Notes under the pieces: model-generated
Database searches by the model: none
The model's input: the letters and a program-made list of their open reading frames with translations, nothing else
Told to the model about the DNA's origin: nothing
NCBI GenBank assembly: GCA_017527205.1
Contig: JAFXQK010000064.1
Location: 62,001 to 126,000 of the forward strand
DNA: 64,000 nt
DNA from: Lachnospiraceae bacterium
GTDB lineage: Bacteria > Bacillota > Clostridia > Lachnospirales > Lachnospiraceae
Direction of reading: 5' to 3'
In this document: piece after piece, positions 1 to 9,014 of the stretch
How positions within the stretch are numbered: the first letter of the stretch is position 1
Layout of the letters: each line of letters starts with the position of its first letter
Made by a program: the position numbers and the translations under genes

Positions 1-302
1 AGGGCGAGAAGCTGGATGCGTTTTCCAAGGCCAGAACAACTTCTCAAGGTAAGGCCGTCATGATCGGAGCAATCAAAAACGACGTTGAAACCCGTTTTGG
101 AGGCATTTTACCCGCGCCAGGCGGTGTATGGCTCCAGATTGCGCACACGCATAACGAAGAGGCTGCCCTTGCTTTGAAGGAAGAGCTTTTGGAAGTCTTC
201 CCTGGATACGACATTTATATTGCGCCCCTGTCCCTAAGCGTATCCTGCCATATCGGACCAGGATCCCTTGCCATAGCTTGCTGCAAAAAGATTTCCTACT
301 AA
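1..302 (+). CDS. DegV family fatty-acid-binding protein, C-terminal fragment
   Basis: The reading frame is open from the left edge of the window (frame of position 3) and stops at 300-302, so only the last 99 or so residues are seen. The visible end has a residue run typical of the second DegV domain, finishing HIGPGSLAIACCKK, close to the usual DegV C-terminal GPGALGI-type motif. DegV/FakB proteins bind a fatty acid and present it to the kinase FakA for phosphorylation in the cytoplasm. The ATG at 60 is internal and not the start. A terminator follows, so this gene ends its transcript before the topoisomerase genes. Assignment rests on the C-terminus only. Confidence 0.7.
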   Translation, partial: GEKLDAFSKARTTSQGKAVMIGAIKNDVETRFGGILPAPGGVWLQIAHTHNEEAALALKEELLEVFPGYDIYIAPLSLSVSCHIGPGSLAIACCKKISY

Positions 303-346
303 AACTTAGTCAAAAAACCATATGAAACAAAGACCAGAATATGGAA

Positions 347-399
347 TGCGCCCATCAGAAAATGAGATTTTTAAGTCATTTTTTGACAGGCGCTTTTTC
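347..399 (+). terminator. Rho-independent terminator after the DegV gene
   Basis: Outer arms GCGCC (348-352) and GGCGC (389-393) enclose an inner AAAATGA/TCATTTT pairing and are followed directly by a run of five T. It lies between the DegV stop and the topoisomerase promoter, as expected for a transcript end. Confidence 0.65.
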
Positions 400-454
400 T
401 TATGTCAAAGCTTCATAAATATCTTGAAAAATGGAAGATTTTGTACTTTTCCCT

Positions 455-483
455 TTGCAAAACCACAACATCTATGATAAAAT
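455..483 (+). promoter_or_regulatory. Probable sigma-A promoter of the topoisomerase pair
   Basis: TTGCAA (455-460) and TAAAAT (478-483) are spaced by 17 bp, 39 bp ahead of the start codon. A ribosome site AGGAGG sits at 504-509. Inferred from consensus match only. Confidence 0.55.
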
Positions 484-521
484 AGTACTATCTTTGGTGT
501 ATTAGGAGGAATGGCATTACC

Positions 522-2444
522 ATGGCAGATGCAAATCAATACGATGCGGCCAGTATCACCGTCCTGGAAGGTCTCGAGGCTGTCCGCAAGCGCCCCGGCA
601 TGTATATCGGCAGCGTGTCCACAAAGGGTCTGAATCACTTGATCTACGAGATTCTCGATAACTCCGTGGATGAACATCTGGCTGGCTATTGTGACGTCAT
701 TCACGTGACCTTGGAGGCGGATGGTTCCGCAACCGTTTCAGATAATGGCCGAGGAATTCCCGTAGGCATGCATGAAAAGGGCGTCAGCGCAGAACGTCTT
801 GTGTTTACAACGCTTCATGCGGGTGGTAAGTTTGATAATACGGCATATAAAACCAGCGGCGGCCTTCACGGCGTGGGATCCTCCGTAGTTAACGCTCTTT
901 CGACAAGGCTTACCGTCAGAGTTAAGCTTGGCGGTTCCGTTTATGAAGATAGCTATGAGAGAGGAATTCCTACGACGGAGCTGATCGGCGGACTTCTTCC
1001 CGTTGTCGGTAAGACCAAGGAAACTGGTACGACCATTAATTTTTTACCGGATGAAACCATATTTGACCGCACCAGATTTAAAGAGGATGAGGTAAAGAGC
1101 CGTCTTCATGAAACCGCTTATCTTAACCCGGGTCTTACCATCGTATATGAGGACAAGCGGCCCGAATCCTCGGAAAGCATCACCTATCATGAGCCCGAGG
1201 GCATTGTCGGATTCATCAAGGACATGAATAAGACAAAGGAAACCATTCACGACGTGATCTATTTTTCCGGCGAGAGCGAAGGCATTTCCGTTGAGGTGGC
1301 GTTCCAGTATGTGAATGAGTTTCATGAAAATGTCCTTGGTTTTTGTAATAATATTTATAACTCTGAAGGCGGTACGCATTTGACTGGCTTTAAGACCATG
1401 TTTACGACCATCATCAACAACTACGCGAGAGAGCTTGGAGTGCTCAAGGAAAAGGACGTCAATTTCACTGGCGCGGACGTGCGTAATGGCATGACGGCAG
1501 TCGTTTCCTTAAAGCATCCGGATCCCCGTTTCGAAGGGCAGACGAAGACGAAGCTGGACAATCAGGATGCGGCAAAGGTCGTCAGCAAAATTACCAACGA
1601 TGAAGTCGTTCATTTCTTCGATAGAAACCTCGAGATCTTAAAAAGTGTCATTGGCTGTGCTGAAAAGGCTGCAAAGATCCGAAAGACGGAAGAAAAAGCC
1701 AAGACAAACATGCTGACTAAGCAAAAGTATTCCTTTGATTCTAACGGAAAATTAGCCAATTGTGAGTCCAAGGATCCCTCAAAATGCGAAATCTTTATCG
1801 TAGAGGGTGATTCCGCAGGCGGCAGCGCAAAAACTGCAAGAAACCGCATGTATCAGGCAATCCTACCGATTCGTGGTAAGATCTTAAACGTAGAGAAGGC
1901 AAGCATTGACAAGATCCTGGCAAATGCTGAAATCAAGACAATGATCAATGCCTTTGGCTGCGGCTTTTCCGAGGGCTACGGCAATGATTTCGACATCAGT
2001 AAGCTGCGCTATGACAAAATTATTATCATGGCCGATGCCGACGTAGATGGTGCGCATATTTCTACCCTGTTGTTAACGCTGTTTTACCGCTTCATGCCAG
2101 AGCTGATTTTCGAGGGGCATGTTTATATTGCCATGCCTCCCCTGTATAAGGCCATGCCAAGCAAGGGTGAGGAGCAGTATCTCTATGATGATAAAGCTCT
2201 GGAAAAGTATCGCAAAACGCATAAGGGACCGTTTACCCTACAGCGCTACAAGGGACTTGGTGAGATGGATGCCCAGCAGCTTTGGGAAACCACCTTGGAT
2301 CCGGAAACCCGCATGATGAAGCAGGTTGAGATTGAGGATGCCAGAATGGCAAGTGAGATTACGGAGCTTCTCATGGGAACGGAGGTTCCTCCCAGAAAAG
2401 CATATATCTATGATCACGCAAGGGATGCAGAACTGGATATCTAA
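522..2444 (+). CDS. Type IIA DNA topoisomerase subunit B (GyrB/ParE family)
   Basis: ATPase subunit of a gyrase or topoisomerase IV, 640 residues, the normal length for Gram-positive GyrB/ParE. The N-terminal GHKL ATPase shows the E-x3-N motif (E43, N47), a DNGRGIP loop near 75 and GGLHGVGSSVVNAL near 115. The TOPRIM domain shows EGDSAGGSAK near 428 and DADVDGAHI near 505, the Mg-binding site. It is followed 78 bp later by its partner subunit A. The start is ATG 522, 12 bp after AGGAGG. Family is certain, but whether it acts as gyrase or topoisomerase IV cannot be settled from this subunit. The partner lacks a visible GyrA-box, which leans towards topoisomerase IV-like activity. A second pair elsewhere in the genome would be expected. 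Confidence 0.93.
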   Translation: MADANQYDAASITVLEGLEAVRKRPGMYIGSVSTKGLNHLIYEILDNSVDEHLAGYCDVIHVTLEADGSATVSDNGRGIPVGMHEKGVSAERLVFTTLHAGGKFDNTAYKTSGGLHGVGSSVVNALSTRLTVRVKLGGSVYEDSYERGIPTTELIGGLLPVVGKTKETGTTINFLPDETIFDRTRFKEDEVKSRLHETAYLNPGLTIVYEDKRPESSESITYHEPEGIVGFIKDMNKTKETIHDVIYFSGESEGISVEVAFQYVNEFHENVLGFCNNIYNSEGGTHLTGFKTMFTTIINNYARELGVLKEKDVNFTGADVRNGMTAVVSLKHPDPRFEGQTKTKLDNQDAAKVVSKITNDEVVHFFDRNLEILKSVIGCAEKAAKIRKTEEKAKTNMLTKQKYSFDSNGKLANCESKDPSKCEIFIVEGDSAGGSAKTARNRMYQAILPIRGKILNVEKASIDKILANAEIKTMINAFGCGFSEGYGNDFDISKLRYDKIIIMADADVDGAHISTLLLTLFYRFMPELIFEGHVYIAMPPLYKAMPSKGEEQYLYDDKALEKYRKTHKGPFTLQRYKGLGEMDAQQLWETTLDPETRMMKQVEIEDARMASEITELLMGTEVPPRKAYIYDHARDAELDI

Positions 2445-2522
2445 TGCTTTGGCGATCTTTTTAAGAGAAGTCTTTTGATCCTTATGACTTATAATGATAA
2501 ATAAATTGGGCAGGTATGGTAA

Positions 2523-4769
2523 GTGAATCAGAATGATCGAATCATAAAAACCGAATACTCCGAGGAAATGCAGAAATCCTTTATTGACTATGCGATGAGC
2601 GTTATTATCGCGAGAGCACTTCCCGACGTGCGGGACGGCTTAAAGCCCGTACAGAGAAGAACGCTGTACGACATGCACGAGCTCGGAATCCGTTACGACA
2701 AACCCTATCGTAAGAGCGCACGTATTGTCGGCGATACCATGGGTAAGTATCATCCTCACGGCGATAGCTCCATCTATGAAGCACTTGTCGTCATGAGTCA
2801 GGATTTCAAAAAGGGCATGGCGCTGATCGATGGTCATGGAAACTTCGGCAACATCGAGGGAGATGGTGCCGCAGCCATGCGTTATACCGAGGCAAGATTG
2901 CAGAAGGTAACGCAGGAGGCTTTCCTTGCTGATCTCGACAAGGACGTTGTCGATTTCATGCCAAACTTTGACGAAACTGAGAAAGAGCCTACGGTGCTTC
3001 CCGTAAAGATCCCAAATCTTTTGGTCAATGGATCTGACGGTATTGCCGTAGGCATGGTCACCAGCATTCCTCCGCATAACCTTTGCGAGGTTATTGACGC
3101 AACGAAGGCTTATCTGAATAACGAAAACATTACCACGCGTGAGCTGATGAAATACATTAAGGGGCCGGATTTCCCTACAGGCGGCATTGTGATCAATCAG
3201 GATGAGCTGCTTGACATTTATGAGACTGGCGTTGGCAAGATCAAAATTCGCGGGAAGGTAGAATATGAGAAAACGAAGGGTGGAAAGACCAACGTTGTCA
3301 TCACCGAGATCCCTTATCCCATGATTGGTGCCAACATAGCAAAGTTTCTGACCGACGTCGCAGCCCTTGCCGAAACCAAAAAGACACAAGACATCGTAGA
3401 CATTTCGAACCAAAGCTCAAAAGAGGGCATTCGTATCGTCATTGAGCTTCGAAAGGATGCAGATGCGGAAAACTTCGTCAACATGCTATATAAAAAGACG
3501 CGTCTCGAGGATAGCTTTGGCGTAAATATGCTTGCCATCCACGAAGGCCGTCCCGAGACCATGAGTCTTCGCAGTATCATTAAGGCGAGCGTGGATTTTC
3601 AGTTCCAGATTGCGACAAGAAAGTATACAAATCTTCTTGCCCGTGAGATGGAAAAGAAGGAAATTCAAGAGGGATTGATCAAGGCCTGCAACGTCATTGA
3701 CCTGATTATTGAGATTCTTCGCGGCTCCAAGGATCGTGCCATGGCAAAGGCCTGCCTTGTGGAGGGAAAGATTGACGGCATCAGGTTTCGCTCCAAGGAG
3801 TCAAAGATTATGGCTACGCAGCTGATGTTTACGGAAAAGCAGGCGAATGCCATTTTGGAAATGCGCCTTTATAAATTGATTGGATTGGAAATTGAGGCCT
3901 TGATTGCGGAGCATGAGGATACTCTTGCCAATATTTATCGCTACGAGGATATTTTGGATCGCAGGGATTCCATGGCACAGGTAATTATCAGTGAGCTTGA
4001 CGGCTTCAAGAAGGAATATGGAAGGAAACGCCGCACCGTGATTGAAAATGGTCAGGAAGCGGTTTACAAGGAGAAGGAAGTTGAGGAGACCGACGTTTAC
4101 TTCCTCATGGACCGTTTCGGCTATGCAAAAACCATTGACATGGCTACCTATGAGCGAAATAAGGAAGCGGTGGACACGGAATTCAAATATGCCTTTGTGT
4201 GCAAAAATCTTGGAAAGATTTGCCTATTTACCAATACGGGACAGCTGCATACAATCAAGGTTATGGATTTACCTGCCGGAAAGCTGCGTGATAAGGGGAT
4301 TCCCATCGATAACGTCAGCAACTATAATTCCCAGCAGGAGACGATCGTCTTTGTGACCACACAGTCAGACCTGAACTTAAGAGAGCTCATTTTTGTTACG
4401 AAGCAGAGCATGATGAAGCTTGTAGATGGCGGAGAGTTTGACGTAAGAAGCCGTACCGTTGCCGCGACAAAGCTTTCTGACGGAGATGAGGTAGTCAGCG
4501 TACAAAGTCTGACGGATCAAAAGAACATGATTCTGCAGACCAAGGAGGGGTATTTCCTGCGCTTCCCGTTAGAGCAGATTCCGGAAAAGAAAAAGACGGC
4601 CGTCGGCGTGCGAGGCATGAAGCTCAGCCCGAAGGATGCCATAGAAGAAGTTTATTACACAAGGGCGCAGGATGATGCCAGCATAGAATATAAAGGAAAG
4701 AATCTGGTGTTAAACGGCTTAAAGCTTGGTTCAAGAGATTCTAAAGGGGTTAAGGTCAGGATATCATGA
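2523..4769 (+). CDS. Type IIA DNA topoisomerase subunit A (GyrA/ParC family)
   Basis: DNA breakage-reunion subunit, 748 residues, shorter than most GyrA (about 820). GTG start at 2523, eight bases after GGCAGG; an upstream ATG at 2516 is out of frame. The N-terminus carries [17 protein letters not shown], the quinolone-region [14 protein letters not shown] (78-89), and [18 protein letters not shown] with catalytic Tyr121. The C-terminal region (about 500-748) has beta-pinwheel-like repeats, but I do not find the QRRGGxG GyrA-box needed for negative supercoiling. The breakage domain resembles GyrA more than typical ParC, while the tail looks ParC-like. It forms the heterotetramer with the preceding subunit B. 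A short dyad ATCATGA/TCATGAT spans the stop codon. Confidence 0.92.
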   Translation: MNQNDRIIKTEYSEEMQKSFIDYAMSVIIARALPDVRDGLKPVQRRTLYDMHELGIRYDKPYRKSARIVGDTMGKYHPHGDSSIYEALVVMSQDFKKGMALIDGHGNFGNIEGDGAAAMRYTEARLQKVTQEAFLADLDKDVVDFMPNFDETEKEPTVLPVKIPNLLVNGSDGIAVGMVTSIPPHNLCEVIDATKAYLNNENITTRELMKYIKGPDFPTGGIVINQDELLDIYETGVGKIKIRGKVEYEKTKGGKTNVVITEIPYPMIGANIAKFLTDVAALAETKKTQDIVDISNQSSKEGIRIVIELRKDADAENFVNMLYKKTRLEDSFGVNMLAIHEGRPETMSLRSIIKASVDFQFQIATRKYTNLLAREMEKKEIQEGLIKACNVIDLIIEILRGSKDRAMAKACLVEGKIDGIRFRSKESKIMATQLMFTEKQANAILEMRLYKLIGLEIEALIAEHEDTLANIYRYEDILDRRDSMAQVIISELDGFKKEYGRKRRTVIENGQEAVYKEKEVEETDVYFLMDRFGYAKTIDMATYERNKEAVDTEFKYAFVCKNLGKICLFTNTGQLHTIKVMDLPAGKLRDKGIPIDNVSNYNSQQETIVFVTTQSDLNLRELIFVTKQSMMKLVDGGEFDVRSRTVAATKLSDGDEVVSVQSLTDQKNMILQTKEGYFLRFPLEQIPEKKKTAVGVRGMKLSPKDAIEEVYYTRAQDDASIEYKGKNLVLNGLKLGSRDSKGVKVRIS

Positions 4770-4823
4770 GACATGTGTCATGATGCCAGATGCCTCGAAG
4801 CGATAAAAAAGGAGTGTTGAAAT

Positions 4824-5387
4824 TTGAGAGTCATAGCAGGAACATGCAGAAGCATGCCATTAAAAGCCCCTGAGGGCTTAAATACAAGACCCACTACGGA
4901 CAGAATTAAGGAAACGCTGTTTAACATTTTACAGCAGGAGGTTCCAGGAAGCATTTTTGTGGATTTATTCTCCGGAAGTGGCGGCATTGGCATTGAAGCC
5001 TTAAGCCGCGGCGCTAAAAAAGCCTATTTTGTTGAGAACGCTCCAGGTGCCCTACAGTGTATCACGCAAAATCTTTTGTTTACGAAATTGGCAGATCGTG
5101 CTATAGTGATAAAGCAGGATGCCGCTTTGGCAGTTTCTTCCATCCGTGAAAAGCACGTGGACGTTATTTTTATGGATGCCCCCTATGAAGAGGGACATGA
5201 GGAAAGAGTGTTGTCTGCGTTGGCCGCCCAGCCTTATGTAAATGAAGAAACCTTGATCATTGTTGAGGAATCCCTGCATGCTGATTTTTCCTTTGTCACC
5301 TCACTTGGTTTTGAAGTTGTTAGGGAAAAGAAGTATAAAACCAATCAACACGTATTTCTGCGTAAAAAAGCTGCAGACAATACTTAA
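4824..5387 (+). CDS. rsmD: 16S rRNA (guanine(966)-N2)-methyltransferase RsmD
   Basis: Transfers a methyl group from SAM to G966 of 16S rRNA. The 187 residues begin [18 protein letters not shown] and contain [14 protein letters not shown], the family signature, then the SAM-binding loop [19 protein letters not shown] near 48-66. The catalytic motif IV, normally (D/N)PPY/F, reads DAPY here, a small departure in a key loop. Start is TTG 4824, preceded by AAAGGAG with good spacing; no ATG serves better. It is followed 14 bp later by coaD, the usual rsmD-coaD pair. Confidence 0.93.
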   Translation: MRVIAGTCRSMPLKAPEGLNTRPTTDRIKETLFNILQQEVPGSIFVDLFSGSGGIGIEALSRGAKKAYFVENAPGALQCITQNLLFTKLADRAIVIKQDAALAVSSIREKHVDVIFMDAPYEEGHEERVLSALAAQPYVNEETLIIVEESLHADFSFVTSLGFEVVREKKYKTNQHVFLRKKAADNT

Positions 5388-5401
5388 AATGGAGGAATGA
5401 C

Positions 5402-5890
5402 ATGATTAGAGCCGTTTATCCCGGTAGTTTTGATCCCATGACCTATGGACACCTTGACGTCATCAAAAGAGCCTCATCCATGTTTGATGAGCTTGTCGTA
5501 AGCGTTTTGAACAATAAAGAAAAAAGTGCGTTGTTTTCTGTAGAGGAACGTGTTAATATATTAAAGGAAGCCACGAAGGATCTGCCAAACGTCACAGTTG
5601 ACAGCTTTAGCGGACTCTTAATTAACTATGCCGCAAGCAGGGACATTCACATTGCCGTCAGAGGCCTTCGTGCCGTAACGGACTTTGAGTATGAGCTTCA
5701 GCTTGCTCAGACGAATCGCCAGCTCTCTCAAGAAAAGCTGGATACCATTTTCCTGACTACCAGTTTGGAATACGCCTACCTAAGTTCATCAGGCGTAAAG
5801 GAAATCGCATATTTCGGAGGGGACATCAGTCCCTGCGTACCTGAATTTGTTGCAAAGCTGATTCGTGAAAAATATAAGGGAAGGGCGTAA
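5402..5890 (+). CDS. coaD: Phosphopantetheine adenylyltransferase
   Basis: Adds AMP to 4'-phosphopantetheine to give dephospho-CoA, the penultimate step of CoA synthesis. The 162 residues are full length. Nucleotidyltransferase motifs are plain: [12 protein letters not shown] (T/HxGH, 9-20), [15 protein letters not shown] near 90, and the [10 protein letters not shown]-terminal loop near 128. ATG 5402 sits just behind GGAGGAATGAC. It is co-transcribed with rsmD and followed after six bases by the coiled-coil gene. Confidence 0.96.
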   Translation: MIRAVYPGSFDPMTYGHLDVIKRASSMFDELVVSVLNNKEKSALFSVEERVNILKEATKDLPNVTVDSFSGLLINYAASRDIHIAVRGLRAVTDFEYELQLAQTNRQLSQEKLDTIFLTTSLEYAYLSSSGVKEIAYFGGDISPCVPEFVAKLIREKYKGRA

Positions 5891-5896
5891 GGAGAT

Positions 5897-6556
5897 ATGA
5901 ATAGCGCAAACAAAATCGAACAAGTCATCACCGACATTGAGAACTATCTTGCGAGCAGTAAGAATCGTTGGTTTTCCAGCACGGAAGTGATTGTCAATCG
6001 TGAAGAAATGATCGATATGCTTGAGGAACTCCGTCGTAAAACGCCTGAAGAAATTAAGCAGTATCAGAAAATCATAGCCAATAAGGATGCCATCCTCGCG
6101 GACGCCGCCGAGAGGGCACAGAACGTAAAGGCTGAAGCAGAGCAACAGGCCAAGGCTCTTTTGGAACAGGCTGCCGTGGAACATAACCAAATGATCAGTG
6201 AGCATGAAATCATGCTTCGCGCACATGCCCGTGCAGATGAGTTTGTTAACATGGCCGTCAACAAGGCACAAGGCATCATTGACAATGCGACCCTTGAAGC
6301 AAATGCCTTAAAGGATTCCGCTAATCAGTACATGGATGACATGCTGGCTCATCTGTCAAAGATCATCGCAGCGGCAACGCAATCTGCAACCAATAATTAC
6401 AGCAGAACGCTTCAGTCAACACAGGACAGCTTCGAAAAGTTAATTCAGTCCTTGAATGAATATCAGAACATCATTCAGGACAACATTATTCAACTACACG
6501 CTGCGGAAACGCAGGAGGAAGCACCTGCGCAGGAAACGGAAACAATAGAAGAATAA
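5897..6556 (+). CDS. Coiled-coil protein of unknown function (often labelled ATPase subunit H-like)
   Basis: 219 residues, no membrane segment and no signal peptide. Residues about 45-200 form an almost unbroken Ala/Gln/Glu-rich coiled coil, with an acidic Glu/Thr tail. The composition recalls DivIVA-like or V-ATPase subunit H-like helical proteins, and relatives next to coaD in Lachnospiraceae are commonly given that name without proof. ATG 5897 follows AAGGAGAT. It shares the rsmD-coaD transcript and is followed by a hairpin. A scaffold or division-site role would be only a guess. Confidence 0.75.
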   Translation: MNSANKIEQVITDIENYLASSKNRWFSSTEVIVNREEMIDMLEELRRKTPEEIKQYQKIIANKDAILADAAERAQNVKAEAEQQAKALLEQAAVEHNQMISEHEIMLRAHARADEFVNMAVNKAQGIIDNATLEANALKDSANQYMDDMLAHLSKIIAAATQSATNNYSRTLQSTQDSFEKLIQSLNEYQNIIQDNIIQLHAAETQEEAPAQETETIEE

Positions 6557-6564
6557 GAAGTTTG

Positions 6565-6602
6565 AGATAAACCAGTTTTCTCATGAAAGCTGGTTTATCT
6601 TG
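6565..6602 (+). terminator. Hairpin, probable terminator
   Basis: An 11-bp perfect stem, AGATAAACCAG (6565-6575) with CTGGTTTATCT (6590-6600), lies just after the coiled-coil gene stop. The following T tract is weak, so it may be a poor terminator or an RNA-stabilising hairpin. Confidence 0.5.
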
Positions 6603-6716
6603 TAAAAGGGTACTGTCTTTTCATCTATATTTTTTTGATTTTGAATTTGTTTTGATATTTTATCTTATTGTTTTTGATAGTAGATCTAGAAAACAAAAGA
6701 TTTGAGGGGAAAAGGA

Positions 6717-8060
6717 TTGAAAAGAAAAAAACAAAATGATATGACTTGTCATAGATTTGTTCGATCTGTCTTGTGGGTGATAGTGGTTTGTTTGTTAGCA
6801 ATATGCCTTTTTGATCCGCTGGTTGTGCAGGCGGCGCCGAGGCTTCAGAAGATCAAGAAGAGTCCCATCATCGTCGTGATTGATCCAGGTCACGGCGGGG
6901 AGAATGAAGGGACGACAGAATGCGGTTTTCTGGAGAAGGACATGACGCTCGTAACTGCAAAAAAGATGGCGGAAGAGCTTTCTAAGTTTGATGGCATTGA
7001 GGTATATCTAACGAGGGAGAATGATAAGGAGCTTAGCCTGAAGGATCGCGCCGTGATTGCAGATCAATATCATGCAGATTTTTTGATCAGTCTTCATTAC
7101 AATGCCTCAGAATGTCATGAATTTTTTGGAAGTGAGGTATGGGTGTCCTTAAATCCGCAATATCACAATGCAGGATATCAGCTTGGAACCATGTTTTTGC
7201 GAGAATTTCGTGACATGGGGCTTACGCTTCGCGGAATTAAGACCAAGCGTCACAGCAAAGGTGGAGATTATTACGGAATCTTAAGAGAATCCGTGAAATT
7301 GGACGTACCTGCAATTATTGTTGAGCATTGTCACGTAGATCACGTAAAGGACAATGTTTTTTGTGATTCTCAGGAAGAATTAGAGCAATTCGGGGTTGCC
7401 GATGCCATGGCCGTTGCCAAATATTTCGGATTAAAAAGCGCAAGTCTTGGCGTAGATTATTCGGAGGAAGCAAATACTTTACCAGAAGTTACTTCTGGCA
7501 TTTTAGTGGATCGTGCGGCGCAGGATCAAACGCCTCCGGAATACTGCCACCTGTCCCTAAAGGAAGCTTTTTATTCGGAGGATCGCGTGATCGTCGAAGT
7601 CAGCGGAAAGGATTCCGATAGCAATTTGATTTATTTTGCCTATAGTCTTGATGGCGGAAAAACCTTTTGTGACAGCATCCCATGGCCAGAAGGAGATATA
7701 TTGACGGGCGAATTCTCCGGTACCTTTACGTATGAGATTGAGATCCCGGATGGCACGCAGCCGCTGCTGTGCGTGCGCGCCACCAATCCTTATGATCTAC
7801 ATTCTTCCAGTAATCTGCTCACCTTTGATCAGATATTTCACAAGCCTGTCGAAGTGAAGGCTACGGAGGAACCCACTTTTGTAGATGCTACCGATAAATT
7901 GATTTCCGATCCCAAGGAAGAAGCCGATACAACTCCCGTAGCGAAAGCTTCGACCATCTTGATGGTGGTCATTCCCGTAGTGCTAGGTTTATTCCTAATC
8001 TTTTTCCTTGCCTATCTGATCAAGGAAAAACGGCTAAAGAATAAAAAAGAAAACCAATAG
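6717..8060 (+). CDS. Exported, C-terminally membrane-anchored N-acetylmuramoyl-L-alanine amidase
   Basis: Cleaves the amide bond between MurNAc and the stem peptide. An N-terminal signal segment (hydrophobic run ending near VVQAA) leads into an Amidase_3 domain: VIDPGHGG, a Glu in KDMT-type context, SLHYNAS, and a C-terminal VEH motif, giving the Zn-binding His/Glu set. A beta-rich segment follows (about 255-395), then a Thr/Glu linker and a transmembrane helix (about 410-435) with a Lys-rich end, so the enzyme is tethered at the C-terminus. I choose TTG 6717 because GAGGGGAAAAGG lies just upstream; TTG 6702 is also in frame. The last 49 bp overlap the convergent YlbJ-like gene. Confidence 0.85.
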   Translation: MKRKKQNDMTCHRFVRSVLWVIVVCLLAICLFDPLVVQAAPRLQKIKKSPIIVVIDPGHGGENEGTTECGFLEKDMTLVTAKKMAEELSKFDGIEVYLTRENDKELSLKDRAVIADQYHADFLISLHYNASECHEFFGSEVWVSLNPQYHNAGYQLGTMFLREFRDMGLTLRGIKTKRHSKGGDYYGILRESVKLDVPAIIVEHCHVDHVKDNVFCDSQEELEQFGVADAMAVAKYFGLKSASLGVDYSEEANTLPEVTSGILVDRAAQDQTPPEYCHLSLKEAFYSEDRVIVEVSGKDSDSNLIYFAYSLDGGKTFCDSIPWPEGDILTGEFSGTFTYEIEIPDGTQPLLCVRATNPYDLHSSSNLLTFDQIFHKPVEVKATEEPTFVDATDKLISDPKEEADTTPVAKASTILMVVIPVVLGLFLIFFLAYLIKEKRLKNKKENQ

Positions 8061-8926
8061 AAAATAAATGTGAACAGCGTTATAAAAACCTTATGCAGGA
8101 CATATTCCTGAAAGCTTTTCGAAAGATTTGTCGTTCGAATCACCCCATAGGTTTGAGCCATGCAGGAAAGTCCGCCAAAGCTCACGGCAACAAGACTAAG
8201 CAGCGGACATTTCTTTCCAAGCATTGTAAGGCCGGTAGTTATTTCAAAGAGAATTCCCCAATATTCCTTTGCTGAAGACTTTAGAAATAGCCTTGGCAGA
8301 AGATTCCAAAGGCAAAAGAAGATCACGTAACCGCCTAGCTGCAGGATACTGTGGATAGAGCTTGCAATGGAATTGGAGAGTGCCTCTGAAAACCCTTGGG
8401 AAATCGGCTGCTCCTGATAACAACCTGGTTCCTTTTGGTTCTTATAAAAGGTATGTCTCAGAAGTAGTCCATAAGCCAATGGAATGCCATAGGCTCCTAG
8501 CAGACAGAAAAGCGGTTTTTGAATTCCTAGCAAGGGAATCACAAAACCCATGAGATAAGCTGGTCCAAGATTATTGCAAAACGCCAAAAGCCAACGGGCA
8601 TCCGTTCTTGTCAGTTTTCCGTTTTCATAGAGCTCAGCGACTGTTTTGGCGCCCATTGGGAACCCGCATAGAAACCCCATAAAAATGCAATAACAGGCGG
8701 ATGCATTGCATTGATAAATCCTTCCAAGAACTGGCGCAAATAAACCCGCAAAACGATCTGCAAGTCCCATGCGTATTACGATTCCAGACAGAATCATCAT
8801 AGGAAGCAATGCCGGAATCATATGATAAAACCATACCTTAAGTCCAGACAAGGCGAATTCCTGACAAATCCCTGCATGGGAAAGAAGGCCAAGAATGGCC
8901 GCAAAAAAAAGACAGGCCAAAAGCAT
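8012..8926 (-). CDS. YlbJ-like sporulation integral membrane protein (Gate/nucleoside recognition domain)
   Basis: 304 residues with six to eight hydrophobic segments. The motif GLKVWFYHMIPALLPMMI near residue 28 and the FMGFLCGFPMGAKTVAELYENG segment near 83 match the YlbJ family of spore-formers, whose members are needed for spore cortex formation. Relatives carry the same Gate domain as SpoIIIA- and SpmAB-type membrane proteins. The start ATG is complementary to 8924-8926. It is divergent from the RsuA fusion gene (88 bp between starts) and its 3' end runs 49 bp into the amidase gene on the other strand. Confidence 0.72.
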   Translation of the reverse strand: MLLACLFFAAILGLLSHAGICQEFALSGLKVWFYHMIPALLPMMILSGIVIRMGLADRFAGLFAPVLGRIYQCNASACYCIFMGFLCGFPMGAKTVAELYENGKLTRTDARWLLAFCNNLGPAYLMGFVIPLLGIQKPLFCLLGAYGIPLAYGLLLRHTFYKNQKEPGCYQEQPISQGFSEALSNSIASSIHSILQLGGYVIFFCLWNLLPRLFLKSSAKEYWGILFEITTGLTMLGKKCPLLSLVAVSFGGLSCMAQTYGVIRTTNLSKSFQEYVLHKVFITLFTFIFYWFSFLFFSRFSLIR

Positions 8927-9014
8927 GATTCGTTACTCGCAGCGTAATTTCTTCATACTATATGCCGCACAGTATGTTTTCATTCCATAAATGCCATAAA
9001 AGAAAGAGTATTCT

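Noticed and set aside
2640..3413. 257-codon minus-strand frame inside the topoisomerase A gene
   Set aside because: It lies wholly within a strongly conserved gene and its product has no recognisable domain.
4763..4785. Dyad ATCATGA-GACATGTG-TCATGAT spanning the subunit A stop codon
   Set aside because: Stem is A/T-rich, seven bases, with no T tract; too weak to call a terminator or operator.
8945..8970. CATACT...AGTATG dyad in the divergent region before the RsuA fusion gene, and its partial likeness to the rplU leader
   Set aside because: Six-base arms and a nine-base shared stretch (TATGCCGCA) are within chance expectation.
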